From MED-G105 sp965263305 (GTDB taxonomy: Bacteria; Pseudomonadota; Alphaproteobacteria; Caulobacterales; Parvularculaceae): DNA of 64,000 nt. Position 1 is the first letter of the stretch. Each line of letters starts with the position of its first letter. The notes below the pieces were generated by a model. The model saw only the letters and a program-made list of their open reading frames with translations, did not search any database and had not been told where the DNA came from. The stretch covers positions 806,001-870,000 of the forward strand of contig OZ253666.1 of NCBI GenBank assembly GCA_965263305.1. The letters run 5' to 3'. Both the position numbers and the translations under genes were made by a program. Below are positions 17,445-26,091 of the stretch, piece by piece.

Positions 17445-18601
17445 CCCGCGCCGACGCAGCCCCTCTCGCGCCCGGTTCGACGATTGGCATAATCGGCGGC
17501 GGACAACTCGGCCGGATGCTCGCCATGTCAGCGGCGCAACTAGGCCTTCATAGTAATATTCTGTCACCAGATGAAAATTGCCCCGCTGGCGAATGCGCTG
17601 CACGTCTTTTTGTGGGCGCGTATGAAGATGAAAAGACGTTACAAGAGTTCGCGGCGGCGAGCGATGTCGTCACCTACGAATTTGAAAACGTCCCCGCGGG
17701 CGCCATTCGTTTTCTGGCGTCCCAAGGGCGATCAGCCGCGCCGGGCGAACGAGCGCTGGAAATTGCCCAGGACCGCCTCCTCGAAAAGAAATTCGTGAAC
17801 GATTTAGGCGGCGCGACAGCCCCCTATTTTCCCGTCGAGGATATTCCGAGCCTTGAAGAAGGCTTGCGCCAAATTGGCCGCCCAGCGATCTTGAAAACCC
17901 GCCGGCTTGGCTATGACGGCAAGGGGCAAACCCGCTTGAAAGAGACGCCTTCGGAGGGGTCTGACGCCGCTGTCCCTGAAAAAATTGAAGAGACATGGCG
18001 CGCCGCCAACGAAAAAGCTTGGGCGGAAATTGGCGCTAAACCGTCTATTTTAGAGGGTTTTATCGATTTCATCGGGGAGTTCTCCATTATCGGCGCGCGC
18101 AGCGTCGCTGGAGAGATAAAATTATACGACCCGGCCCACAACATTCATGTGGATGGCATTCTCGCCAAAAGTATTGTGCCTCATGAGTTTGACGATATCA
18201 CCATGGCCGATGCGGCCTTTGGTAAAGCCGCGGCGCTCGTTGAAAAAATGATGAATTCGCTCGATTATGTGGGAGTCATCGGGGTTGAATTCTTCCTGAC
18301 ACGGACAGGTGATATACTCGTGAACGAATTTGCGCCGCGCGTTCATAATTCCGGACACTGGACAATGGATGCTTGCGCCGTCTCCCAGTTTGAGCAGCAC
18401 ATTCGGGCCATCGCCGGATGGCCCCTCGCCGACCCGGCGCGCCATTCAAATGCTGTAATGGAAAACCTCCTGGGCGAAGCCTGCCAAAATTGGGCGACAA
18501 TTGCCGAAGCGCCCCAAACGGCATTGCATCTATACGGCAAGGCCGAAGCTCTGCCCGGTCGAAAGATGGGGCACATCAACCGTTTATCGCCCCGCGATTA
18601 A
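17441..18601 (+). CDS. purK: 5-(carboxyamino)imidazole ribonucleotide synthase
   Basis: This 386-residue ATP-grasp enzyme converts AIR, bicarbonate and ATP to N5-CAIR, the substrate of PurE. It has the N-terminal IGIIGGGQLGRMLAMSAAQLG, the TYEFENVP segment, KTRRLGYDGKGQ in the ATP-binding part, and NEFAPRVHNSGHWT near the C-terminus, all typical of PurK. It overlaps purE by four bases and ends close to the convergent COQ9-family gene with no obvious terminator between them. Confidence 0.95.
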   Translation: MTRADAAPLAPGSTIGIIGGGQLGRMLAMSAAQLGLHSNILSPDENCPAGECAARLFVGAYEDEKTLQEFAAASDVVTYEFENVPAGAIRFLASQGRSAAPGERALEIAQDRLLEKKFVNDLGGATAPYFPVEDIPSLEEGLRQIGRPAILKTRRLGYDGKGQTRLKETPSEGSDAAVPEKIEETWRAANEKAWAEIGAKPSILEGFIDFIGEFSIIGARSVAGEIKLYDPAHNIHVDGILAKSIVPHEFDDITMADAAFGKAAALVEKMMNSLDYVGVIGVEFFLTRTGDILVNEFAPRVHNSGHWTMDACAVSQFEQHIRAIAGWPLADPARHSNAVMENLLGEACQNWATIAEAPQTALHLYGKAEALPGRKMGHINRLSPRD

Positions 18602-18617
18602 CGGGTTAGCCGCGCTT

Positions 18618-19328
18618 TCAACGACGACCGCTTGGATATCGTGCGCGCGCCAAAAACTCGAAAATGCGAGAAGGGTCTGGCGCCGTTTTGCGCCATTGGG
18701 CTTTTACTTTTTCAAACGCCATGACGTTCTCAATACGATCGGCAAGAAACGCCCGTGTCGCGGCATACTCAGGGTCATCATCAGCGAGCCAGCGGGTGAA
18801 GGTCGTCCCCCAAACGCCTGAGAGGATGGCGCGTTTGGAATAGAAATTAAAATCCGTTGACGGATCACCAAGGCCACGCCAGACGGTATCCGCCGTTTTC
18901 CACAAAAGTCGCGCGCCTAACCCAGCATAGAGCGGTAGCGCCAAAGTCGCCGCAGCCCGCCTCGACGCCTCTTTGTGGGGTGCGAGGTAGTCGAGCCGGG
19001 CCTCCAGGCAGAACGTCACTTTTTCCCGGATACGCCAAGACGCGGCTTCCTCTGTCGTTAGAATATCAACAGCAGCGGCATCCGCCTGGAACGACCAATA
19101 TCGAAGGATCGACGCCACCCCATCGGGGAATGCCGCTTTTGCGCCCGCCTCATCGATTTCTGACAGGTTTGCCGCCGTTTTGACCAAACCCGGCGTGAAG
19201 CCGGTAAAAACGGCTTCTTGAAGGGCGGCCTGCAGCAAAGGCTCACGAATAGGCGCGAAGGGATCAACCTTGTCCTGCCCCGCCCGGCTCGAGCCTGCGC
19301 CACCCGCTTCGTCATTTTGGCTCATCAT
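18618..19328 (-). CDS. COQ9 family ubiquinone-biosynthesis protein
   Basis: This protein has 236 residues from the ATG at 19328; the frame stays open to 19493 but the extra part looks non-coding. The C-terminal half contains KTADTVWRGLGDPSTDFNFY and TFTRWLADDDPEYAATRAFL, which match the COQ9 family, a TetR-derived lipid-binding fold that assists ubiquinone synthesis. As in many alphaproteobacteria it is transcribed away from rpsU. A poorly conserved Gly/Ala-rich leader precedes the domain. Confidence 0.85.
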   Translation of the reverse strand: MMSQNDEAGGAGSSRAGQDKVDPFAPIREPLLQAALQEAVFTGFTPGLVKTAANLSEIDEAGAKAAFPDGVASILRYWSFQADAAAVDILTTEEAASWRIREKVTFCLEARLDYLAPHKEASRRAAATLALPLYAGLGARLLWKTADTVWRGLGDPSTDFNFYSKRAILSGVWGTTFTRWLADDDPEYAATRAFLADRIENVMAFEKVKAQWRKTAPDPSRIFEFLARARYPSGRR

Positions 19329-19548
19329 GGTATCCGCCCTTCTCCACTTCAGCACTTGACCGCCGCTTTTAAGGCGCACGGGCGCAATAAACGGTGTTTC
19401 TCGCCTTTTCCAACTATGGACACGCCGAGGCCTATTTGATATGCGCTTCGCAGCCGCAGGCTGATGCCGAGTTTGCGGGTCATGGTTTTGCATTTAGGCG
19501 TCGCGACCCACGGTCGTGGCGTTTTCGTTTCAAAAGGAGGGCCTTCCC

Positions 19549-19755
19549 CTGGTCCAGATCAGCGTCCGCGACAACAATGTCGAGCAGGCCTTGCGCGCAC
19601 TTAAGAAGAAGATGCAGCGCGAGGGTACTTTCCGTGAGATGAAGCGTCGGAAATTCTATGAAAAGCCGTCCGAGAAGCGCGCCCGCCAAAAAGCGGAAGC
19701 CGTGCGCCGGGCGCGCAAACTGATGCGCAAGCGCCTTCAGCGCGAAGGGGTGTAG
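19549..19755 (+). CDS. rpsU: 30S ribosomal protein S21, apparent CTG start
   Basis: This small basic protein is S21: VRDNNVEQALRALKKKMQRE followed by the KPSEKRARQKAEAVRRARK region is unmistakable. Family members in this class normally start Met-Val-Gln. Here the codon before Val-Gln is CTG at 19549, and a strong AAGGAGG site at 19534-19540 lies exactly eight bases upstream. The only earlier start in frame, a GTG at 19516, would place the ribosome site inside the gene and add eleven unconserved residues. I therefore infer CTG initiation, giving 68 residues. The gene is divergent from COQ9. Confidence 0.88.
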   Translation: MVQISVRDNNVEQALRALKKKMQREGTFREMKRRKFYEKPSEKRARQKAEAVRRARKLMRKRLQREGV

Positions 19756-19757
19756 GC

Positions 19758-19790
19758 GCTGGCTTGTTCGCTTTATTGGCGAACACCAGC
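19758..19790 (+). terminator. Hairpin at the 3' end of rpsU
   Basis: GCTGG (19758-19762) and TGTTCGC (19765-19771) pair with GCGAACA (19779-19785) and CCAGC (19786-19790), with a two-base bulge. It directly follows the rpsU stop. No T-run follows, so it may be a 3' stabilising hairpin or a rho-dependent end rather than a classical terminator. Confidence 0.4.
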
Positions 19791-19970
19791 CGCTTCCTAC
19801 TGCGTCGACCCCCTCATAGGGTATTCAAGCGCCCGATGGGCCGTGAGCGGTCATCGGTCTCTTGAGTTTTAGTAAGCTTCAAGACGACACCCTTGCAAAG
19901 CCGACACGCGAATTCTATGCAGTCTTAAGGCTCAGCATCCGTTCTGGATGCGTAAGAAACTCAGAGTTTG

Positions 19971-20096
19971 ATGATGGCGCGACTGATCATTTGTCTTTTT
20001 GCAACCGTTTTCTTCTTATCGGGATGTGAGACCATCAAAGGGGTCGGCAGAGACATCGAAAACGCCGGTGAAAAACTGGAAGATGCCGTCAACTGA
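19971..20096 (+). CDS. Entericidin EcnA/B family small lipoprotein
   Basis: This 41-residue gene is a small membrane lipoprotein. Residues 1-18 are a signal peptide, the lipobox is LSGC with the lipidated Cys at 19, and the rest reads ETIKGVGRDIENAGEKLEDA, the amphipathic helix typical of entericidins. Two adjacent ATGs (19971 and 19974) could start it. An inverted repeat, GCATCC at 19935-19940 with GGATGC at 19946-19951, lies just upstream. A clear terminator follows. Entericidins of enterobacteria form a toxin/antidote pair; here only one gene is present, and in this class such genes usually have no assigned role. Confidence 0.85.
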   Translation: MMARLIICLFATVFFLSGCETIKGVGRDIENAGEKLEDAVN

Positions 20097-20126
20097 CCTT
20101 TCTCTCAAGATGTGTCATTCGGACCA

Positions 20127-20160
20127 TAACGCCCGCCACTTTCGTTGTCGGGCGTTTTTT
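20127..20160 (+). terminator. Rho-independent terminator after the entericidin-like gene
   Basis: AACGCCCG at 20128-20135 pairs with CGGGCGTT at 20149-20156, and the right arm runs into six Ts. It lies about 30 bases after the small gene. The remaining bases up to 20424 hold no convincing reading frame and should contain the promoter of the outer-membrane protein gene. Confidence 0.85.
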
Positions 20161-20424
20161 GTGGTCACCGCCCCTATGGCGAATCGGCCACAATGACAGC
20201 GTTCGGGGCGTTTTCTCGTTACACTTGCGTTGGAAATGTAAACGGTCACTTTACCTTCCCTTTGCGAAACTTTTAAAATCTTGAGCTACACCGAGGGTTA
20301 AAAGGGAATTTTGCGAGCGCAAAGCTGCCATTTTGCGACCGCATTGAGATGCATGAGAATGTCGGGGTCGCGCTCCATGGGCGCGAAAGCTATAAAGATA
20401 TCGCGGAAGCGAGGGGTCAGGCCA

Positions 20425-21498
20425 GTGAGTACAAATTATAAAGCCAGTCAGAAATCGACATGTTCCGGCATCGCGTCGGTCATCGCGTTGATGGCGGGCA
20501 GCGCCGTTCTTGCGCCAGCCCTGGCGTTGGAAGGAACAAGCGAAGAGATTTCGGCGCGCCAAGAGCAAACCGAAGATCGTCCCGAGCGGCGAGCGCGAGG
20601 CGACGCATCACAGCAGTCAATCGACGAGCCCCGCCTCGACCCTCTTTTCGGTCGCGGTCGGCCCACACCGGTTGACGAGATCGACACGCTTGAGCCCCTC
20701 AACGATGACGAATTTGACAACGACAGAAGCTGGTCACCATTTCGCGGCTTTGTGGGGGTTCTCACATTCTTGGCGCCCGAGACGACCAACCTCAGTATCG
20801 GTGTCGGACCTGAATTCAAACCCGATTATTTTGGCTCCGACGACTACGAAGTTGAACCGGATCCGCAGGTTTTCGTGAAGTTCCGAAACTTTGTCTTCCT
20901 CGACAATGATGGGGCTGACTTGGCGCTTTTCGGTTTTTCCGGGTTTTCATTCGGCCCATCGATCAGGGTTGCGGGGCGCCGGCAGGAAAATGAAAACGTC
21001 GCCCTAAACGGTCTCGGCGATATCGGCTTTACATTTGAGGCCGGCGGGTTCGTCGCCACGAGTTTCATCAATCGAATCAATCTGCGGGGCAAAATTCGGA
21101 AAGGCGTCGCCGGCGGCCATGACGGGCTGATCATTGATGCGCAAAGCACCATTTTGCTTTTCAGAACCAGGCGGTTTTCAGCCTCCGCCTCCGGCACAGC
21201 GACATGGATCGATGATAGCTACGCCGATACATTCTTTTCGGTCACGGCTGCCCAATCCGCAGCGTCTGGCCTTGATCAGTTCGACGCTGACGCCGGCATT
21301 CGCGATATCGGCGCCAGCTTGAACGGCTATATCAATATCGGAAAACGGTGGTCGCTGAACCCGTTTGTTCAGTACACCCGCATTACGAATGACATTGCCG
21401 AAACGCCCATTATTAGCCAATTCGGCTCACGCGATCAGGTGCGCATCGGTTTCCACCTACAGCGCGAGTTTCAGTTTGAAATGTTCGGCGGTCGATAG
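20425..21498 (+). CDS. MipA/OmpV family outer-membrane protein
   Basis: The protein has 357 residues from a GTG start at 20425, which has GAGGGG eight bases upstream; the frame is open to 20311 but without a better site. Residues 1-35 form a signal peptide ending in APALA. After a charged linker the mature part shows repeating beta strands such as LSIGVGPEFKPDYFGSDDYE and GPSIRVAGRRQ, a GLGDIGFTFEAG strand, and a terminal aromatic-rich strand, which fits the MipA/OmpV beta-barrel family. Known members bind murein enzymes or act as porin-like scaffolds. A strong terminator follows. Confidence 0.82.
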   Translation: MSTNYKASQKSTCSGIASVIALMAGSAVLAPALALEGTSEEISARQEQTEDRPERRARGDASQQSIDEPRLDPLFGRGRPTPVDEIDTLEPLNDDEFDNDRSWSPFRGFVGVLTFLAPETTNLSIGVGPEFKPDYFGSDDYEVEPDPQVFVKFRNFVFLDNDGADLALFGFSGFSFGPSIRVAGRRQENENVALNGLGDIGFTFEAGGFVATSFINRINLRGKIRKGVAGGHDGLIIDAQSTILLFRTRRFSASASGTATWIDDSYADTFFSVTAAQSAASGLDQFDADAGIRDIGASLNGYINIGKRWSLNPFVQYTRITNDIAETPIISQFGSRDQVRIGFHLQREFQFEMFGGR

Positions 21499-21521
21499 AC
21501 CTTAAAAAGCCTCGAGAATAA

Positions 21522-21555
21522 AAAAACGCGCTTCCCGACAGGGAAGCGCGTTTTT
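21522..21555. terminator. Bidirectional rho-independent terminator
   Basis: A perfect stem of fifteen bases, 21522-21536 paired with 21541-21555, has the GC core ACGCGCTTCCC and a GACA loop. It carries As on the left and Ts on the right, so it can stop transcription from both the MipA-like gene and the convergent methyltransferase gene. Confidence 0.93.
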
Positions 21556-21582
21556 CTTGGAAACATAAAATTTCGCCGCCGT

Positions 21583-22530
21583 TTACTCAGGCTTACGGAA
21601 CTTCAGCGTCATCCGATCGGATTCGCCGATTTCAATCATCTGGGCTCTGAGCTCCTCGTCGTCGCCGCTGGTGCCGAGACTTGGCGGAAGACGCCAAACA
21701 ACTTCGTCTTCGTTCGGCGTATCTTTCGAGTTGGCGTTGATCTCACTCGTCGCAACAAGCTCAAATCCGGCGGCTTCAAACGCCGCAATCTGTTGCGACT
21801 GCTTCACGTAGCCCGCATTTCCGACAGCCCATTCGTCGCTATTCCCTTCCGGCGCCCGATGTTGCACAACGCCGACGATGCCGCCCGGCTTTAATACGGC
21901 GAACATGTCCGCAAGCCCACTTGTGAGGAAACCACCCTCGTCTTCGAAACGATTGAAATGGTGCATCGCGCGAATGAGCAGGACAGCGTCAGCCGTGCCT
22001 TTCATATCATCGGGCAACGCGCCGAATTGGAACGCCGCGAGCGAGGCATCGCCCTCGCCGCGCCAAGCCTCAGCATCCGCTGTCCAGGTCTCAACCCATG
22101 TTTCTTTGGCCGTCAGAAATTCTTCATTGGCGAAACCGCCAAACAACTTCCACATATCAATCGCGTAGTCAGCTCCGACGACGGTGCCTTCCTCTCCAAG
22201 GTAGGGAAGCAAAATCTTCGTATACCAACCACCGCCCGGTAGGGTGTCGACGACCGTCATCCCAGGCTCGATCCCGAAAAACTGGAGGGTCTCCTTCGGG
22301 CGCCGCGCATCGTAACGCGCCTTTGCCTCGTCGTCCTGCGCCGCGAGAGCCGCATCCAGCAGCTGTTCTGCACTTGGCGCCTCGACGGCGTCCACCGCTT
22401 CTTGAGCCTCAGCGACAATTGTCTCAGGCGCCGATGAGGTCGATGCGCTTTCTTCTGCGCCGCCGCAGGCTGCGAGGGCGGCGATACTGGCGAACGCCGT
22501 CAAGCAATTTCGGATCATGGAGGTCGTCAT
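21583..22530 (-). CDS. Predicted lipoprotein with a class I SAM-methyltransferase fold
   Basis: The protein has 315 residues from the ATG at 22530, which has an AAAGGAGA site. Residues 1-21 are a signal peptide with lipobox LAAC, Cys at 22, followed by an acidic Ala/Ser linker up to about 60. The fold starts at MTVVDTLPGGGWYTKILLPY (91-110), with the Asp-x-x-PGGG variant of the SAM-binding loop known from a family of exported methyltransferase-like proteins, and continues with LLIRAMHHFNR and VLKPGGIVGVVQHR. It sits 46 bases after pntB on the same strand. Export is odd because SAM is cytoplasmic; a non-methyltransferase function is possible. Confidence 0.8.
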   Translation of the reverse strand: MTTSMIRNCLTAFASIAALAACGGAEESASTSSAPETIVAEAQEAVDAVEAPSAEQLLDAALAAQDDEAKARYDARRPKETLQFFGIEPGMTVVDTLPGGGWYTKILLPYLGEEGTVVGADYAIDMWKLFGGFANEEFLTAKETWVETWTADAEAWRGEGDASLAAFQFGALPDDMKGTADAVLLIRAMHHFNRFEDEGGFLTSGLADMFAVLKPGGIVGVVQHRAPEGNSDEWAVGNAGYVKQSQQIAAFEAAGFELVATSEINANSKDTPNEDEVVWRLPPSLGTSGDDEELRAQMIEIGESDRMTLKFRKPE

Positions 22531-22576
22531 GTCAGGTAGTCTCCTTTGCAAGCGCCACCCACGAAACAGGTGACGG

Positions 22577-23980
22577 TTAATGCAGTGATTTAACGATGTC
22601 CTCGCACATTTTCTTGGCATCAGACAACAGCATCATCGTACCATCTTGATAGAACAGCGGATTATCGACGCCTGCATATCCGGACGCCATGGAACGCTTC
22701 ACGAATAAAACAGTGCCGGCGTTTTCGACATCCAGCACCGGCATCCCGTAGATCGGTGAGGTCTTATCGGTTTTTGCGGCCGGGTTCGTCACATCGTTCG
22801 CCCCGATGACGAACGCGACATCGGTGCCGCGGAATTCCGCATTGATGTCTTCCAGCTCGAACACCTCGTCATAGGAAACTTGGGCTTCCGCTAAGAGAAC
22901 ATTCATATGTCCCGGCATACGGCCGGCGACGGGGTGAATAGCGTATTTTACCTCAACGCCTGCGGCTTTCAGGCCGTCGGCCATTTCCTTCAGGGCGTGT
23001 TGCGCCTGGGCGACCGCCATCCCGTATCCTGGGACGATGATCACCTTGCCGGCGTTCTGCATAATGAACGCCGCATCCTCAGCCGAACCGCGCTTGTAAG
23101 GGCGCTCCTCGCCGTCACCGCCGCCTGCAGCCGCGTCTTCGCCGCCGAAGCCGCCCAAGATGACCGAGATAAACGACCGATTCATGCCTTTACACATGAT
23201 GTAGGAAAGGATCGCCCCTGACGCCCCGATCAGGGCGCCGGCGATGATCAGGCCCATATTCTCCAATGTGAAACCAATACCGGCGGCCGCCCAACCGGAA
23301 TAACTGTTGAGCATGGAGACGACGACAGGCATGTCCGCCCCGCCGATGGGAATGATGATGAGAACGCCGAGAATGAACGCGAGCAAGGTCAAAAATCCGA
23401 AGACCCAAACGCCCTGATTTCCAGACACCAACATCAGGACCAGCAAGAGGATGCCAAGGGCCAAACCGAGGTTAATGACATGGCGTCCAGGCAAGATAAT
23501 CGGCTTACCGGACATGTTGCCGTTCAATTTCAAAAACGCGATCACAGAGCCTGAGAAGGTGATCGCGCCGATCGCAACGCCCAACGACATCTCGACCGCT
23601 GAGCCCGCATGAATTTCGCCCGGCGCCCCGATGCCAAATGCCTGGGGCGCCAGAAACGCCGCCCAGGCAATAAACACCGCGGCTAAGCCAACGAGAGAAT
23701 GGAACGCAGCAACGAGTTGGGGCATTTGGGTCATCTCAACCCGGCGCGCAATCGTTGCACCGATGCCGCCGCCGATAACGCCGCCGAAAATGATCAGCGC
23801 CCAAACGCCAAGCCCTTTATCCTGCAGCAGGAAAAGCGTGGTAACGACGGCGATCACCATCCCGATCATGGCATTGCGATTGCCGGAACGCGCGGTTTCG
23901 GGAGACGACAATCCTCGCAGGGCGAGAATGAAAAGAACACCTGAAACGATGTATAGGAGAGGGGGTAAATTCTGAGCCAT
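22577..23980 (-). CDS. pntB: NAD(P) transhydrogenase subunit beta
   Basis: This 467-residue protein is PntB, the membrane and NADP(H)-binding subunit of proton-translocating transhydrogenase, which drives NADPH formation from NADH using the proton gradient. The N-terminal half has about nine membrane segments. The C-terminal domain III shows VIIVPGYGMAVAQAQHALKE and YAIHPVAGRMPGHMNVLLAE for NADP binding, then GANDVTNPAAK. It is the last of three pnt genes, ten bases after pntAB. Confidence 0.95.
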   Translation of the reverse strand: MAQNLPPLLYIVSGVLFILALRGLSSPETARSGNRNAMIGMVIAVVTTLFLLQDKGLGVWALIIFGGVIGGGIGATIARRVEMTQMPQLVAAFHSLVGLAAVFIAWAAFLAPQAFGIGAPGEIHAGSAVEMSLGVAIGAITFSGSVIAFLKLNGNMSGKPIILPGRHVINLGLALGILLLVLMLVSGNQGVWVFGFLTLLAFILGVLIIIPIGGADMPVVVSMLNSYSGWAAAGIGFTLENMGLIIAGALIGASGAILSYIMCKGMNRSFISVILGGFGGEDAAAGGGDGEERPYKRGSAEDAAFIMQNAGKVIIVPGYGMAVAQAQHALKEMADGLKAAGVEVKYAIHPVAGRMPGHMNVLLAEAQVSYDEVFELEDINAEFRGTDVAFVIGANDVTNPAAKTDKTSPIYGMPVLDVENAGTVLFVKRSMASGYAGVDNPLFYQDGTMMLLSDAKKMCEDIVKSLH

Positions 23981-23989
23981 TATAACCCC

Positions 23990-24478
23990 TTACCGTTCTT
24001 TTTTCTTGTACATAGCGAGCATTCGTTCGGTCACCATAAAGCCGCCAAAGATGTTCACGCTCGCCAACACAACGGCAATAAACCCGAAGGCCTTCGGCCA
24101 GAAAGCGTTGGACGCCTCCGCTAGATCAGCCCCGACGGCAATCAACGCCCCCACGATGACCACCGACGAGATCGCGTTCGTCACCGACATGAGTGGTGTG
24201 TGCAGCGCCGGCGTCACCGACCAAACAACGTAATATCCAACGAAAATCGCGAGGACGAAAATCCCAAGCAGATAAACGATCTCCGATGGGGATGAGAGCA
24301 GATCGGCGTAGTTGATGAGCGCGTCCGAAATCGCTTCGGCTTGCTTCGCGGCCTCTTGCGCCGCCTCGGCGTTCGTCGACGCTGCATTCGCGGCAGCATT
24401 CGCCTGCTCAGCAAGCGCCTCAGCCTGCTCAGCGGCCTTTTCCGCCGCCTCTTGTCTGTCTTGCTCAGCCATTGTCAT
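23990..24478 (-). CDS. pntAB: NAD(P) transhydrogenase membrane subunit alpha-2
   Basis: This 162-residue protein is the membrane domain that in enterobacteria is fused to the end of PntA. After an N-terminal region of about 60 residues built almost only of Ala, Glu and Gln, probably a coiled coil, it has the pattern LLGIFVLAIFVGYYVVWSVT followed by TPLMSVTNAISSVV and FGGFMVTERML, all standard. The long Ala-rich leader is unusual compared with the short leaders I know. It overlaps the end of pntAA by 14 bases; ATGs at 24478 and 24472 are both possible. Confidence 0.92.
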   Translation of the reverse strand: MTMAEQDRQEAAEKAAEQAEALAEQANAAANAASTNAEAAQEAAKQAEAISDALINYADLLSSPSEIVYLLGIFVLAIFVGYYVVWSVTPALHTPLMSVTNAISSVVIVGALIAVGADLAEASNAFWPKAFGFIAVVLASVNIFGGFMVTERMLAMYKKKER

Positions 24479-25745
24479 CCTCTTCAGATGGCGTTGTTTC
24501 TACATCGCTGGATTGTTCGTCTGCGCTGGAATCCGAGATCTGGGCCTCTGACGGTTTAGGCGTGGGCTCGCCATCACCATCGGCCGCACCGGCCGGGGGC
24601 GTTGGAGCAGCATCTGCCGGCGCATAGGTTGGGTGGACGATGGCGCCATCACGGGTCAATGCGATCGCCTGGATGATCTCATCATCCCAATCCGACGGAA
24701 ACGCGTTTTTATCTTTGTCGTAGAACGTCGACAGGAAAGTGTAGAGATTGCGCGCGTAAAGCGCCGATGCGTCAGCAGCGAGCCGGCCGGGCACGTTTTC
24801 AAAGCCAATGATCACCACGCCGTCGACATCGACTGCCTCACCACGCTGCGAAAGCGCCACGTTGCCGCCCTGCTCCACCGCCAGATCGACAAGGACGGAG
24901 CCAGGCGCCATGGAACGCACCATCTCCTCCGACACCAATTGCGGCGCAGGGCGGCCAGGAATGAGGGCGGTGGTGATGACAATGTTTTGTTTCTTGATGT
25001 GTTCGGCGACGAACACGGCTTGGCGCTCTTTAAAGTCGTCAGACATTTCCTTGGCATAGCCGCCTTCGGTCTCTGCAGACTTCATCGCCTCTTCGTCCAC
25101 CGTGACGAATGTCGCGCCAAGGCTTTCGACCTGTTCTTTCGCCGCAAAGCGAACATCGGTGGCGCTGACGATCGCCCCTAAGCGTCTGGCGGTCGCAATC
25201 GCCTGAAGCCCAGCAACACCGGCGCCCATGACAAATACTTTTGCCGCCGCGACGGTCCCGGCGGCGGTCATCATCATCGGAATCGCCCGCCCATAATAGG
25301 CCGCGGCATCGATCACCGATTTGTAGCCCGCTAGGTTGGATTGGGAGGACAGGATATCCATGGATTGAGCACGGGTGATCCGCGGCATCATCTCCATGGC
25401 GAAGAGATCAACGCCGGCGTCCGCAGCGGCCTGCAGCACAGCCTCATTTTCATAGGGCGCAACATGGCAAATGAGCGATTGCCCGCGTTGAAAGGCGCCG
25501 AAATTCTCCGCCGCTGGCGCGCGCACGGCCAGCACAACATCGGCGCCATGGGCGGCGTCCTTGCTCGATCCAACAATGCTCGCACCCGCGCCCTCGTAAG
25601 CGGCGTCAGGAAAACGCGCCTCAGCGCCCGCATCGCGCTCAACCACGACATCTGCGCCAAGGGCGATAAATTTCTTAGCGGTTTCGGGAGACGCGGCCAC
25701 GCGGGTCTCGCCGGGGCGCGTTTCTTTGAGCACGGCGATCTTCAT
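24465..25745 (-). CDS. pntAA: NAD(P) transhydrogenase subunit alpha-1
   Basis: This 426-residue protein is the soluble NAD(H)-binding domain I. It shows KETRPGETRVAASPETAKKF at the start, the VFVMGAGVAGLQAIATARRLG nucleotide loop in the middle and VDLAVEQGGN with VVIIGFENVPGR after it. The last 45 residues or so form an acidic, Pro/Ser-rich tail not usually so long. It is the first gene of the pnt operon; a small oxidase subunit-like gene lies upstream on the same strand. Confidence 0.93.
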   Translation of the reverse strand: MKIAVLKETRPGETRVAASPETAKKFIALGADVVVERDAGAEARFPDAAYEGAGASIVGSSKDAAHGADVVLAVRAPAAENFGAFQRGQSLICHVAPYENEAVLQAAADAGVDLFAMEMMPRITRAQSMDILSSQSNLAGYKSVIDAAAYYGRAIPMMMTAAGTVAAAKVFVMGAGVAGLQAIATARRLGAIVSATDVRFAAKEQVESLGATFVTVDEEAMKSAETEGGYAKEMSDDFKERQAVFVAEHIKKQNIVITTALIPGRPAPQLVSEEMVRSMAPGSVLVDLAVEQGGNVALSQRGEAVDVDGVVIIGFENVPGRLAADASALYARNLYTFLSTFYDKDKNAFPSDWDDEIIQAIALTRDGAIVHPTYAPADAAPTPPAGAADGDGEPTPKPSEAQISDSSADEQSSDVETTPSEEDDNG

Positions 25746-25851
25746 CGATGTCTCCAGTTCAAAGCGGCGCCTTTGGTTAGCTGATCAAAAAACAGCCGGT
25801 TAAGGCGACCACGAATTCATAGGTAAGAAGGACGTGGGAGAAATGGTTGTC

Positions 25852-26091
25852 TTAGTGGGAGAAGAAGGCCTTCACCACAAAGAACGAGAATAAATAAGTG
25901 ATCACGGCCAACACAATTGCGGCGCCGACGCCATTGGCCATCACGAGATTGGTGAAAAACATCGTCAGGGCGAGGCAAAACGGGACACCGATTTCGGCGC
26001 CAACCTTCATCACCGCCCCATAGGTTTTGCGGTTTTCTTCTGCGTCTAGCGCGCGTTGGGCATCATCGTTGAGAGAAGCGTTGTCAGCCAT
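25852..26091 (-). CDS. aa3-type cytochrome oxidase subunit IV-like small membrane protein
   Basis: The 79-residue protein starts at ATG 26091, which has AAAGGAGA six bases upstream. It has a soluble charged N-terminus (about 35 residues) with DAEENRKTYGAVMKVG, then two hydrophobic segments and the ending VVKAFFSH. The YGAVMK entry into a membrane span recalls the small bacterial aa3 oxidase subunit IV family, and such genes are often found before pntAA in alphaproteobacteria. Other functions are possible; the assignment rests on pattern and position. Confidence 0.6.
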   Translation of the reverse strand: MADNASLNDDAQRALDAEENRKTYGAVMKVGAEIGVPFCLALTMFFTNLVMANGVGAAIVLAVITYLFSFFVVKAFFSH

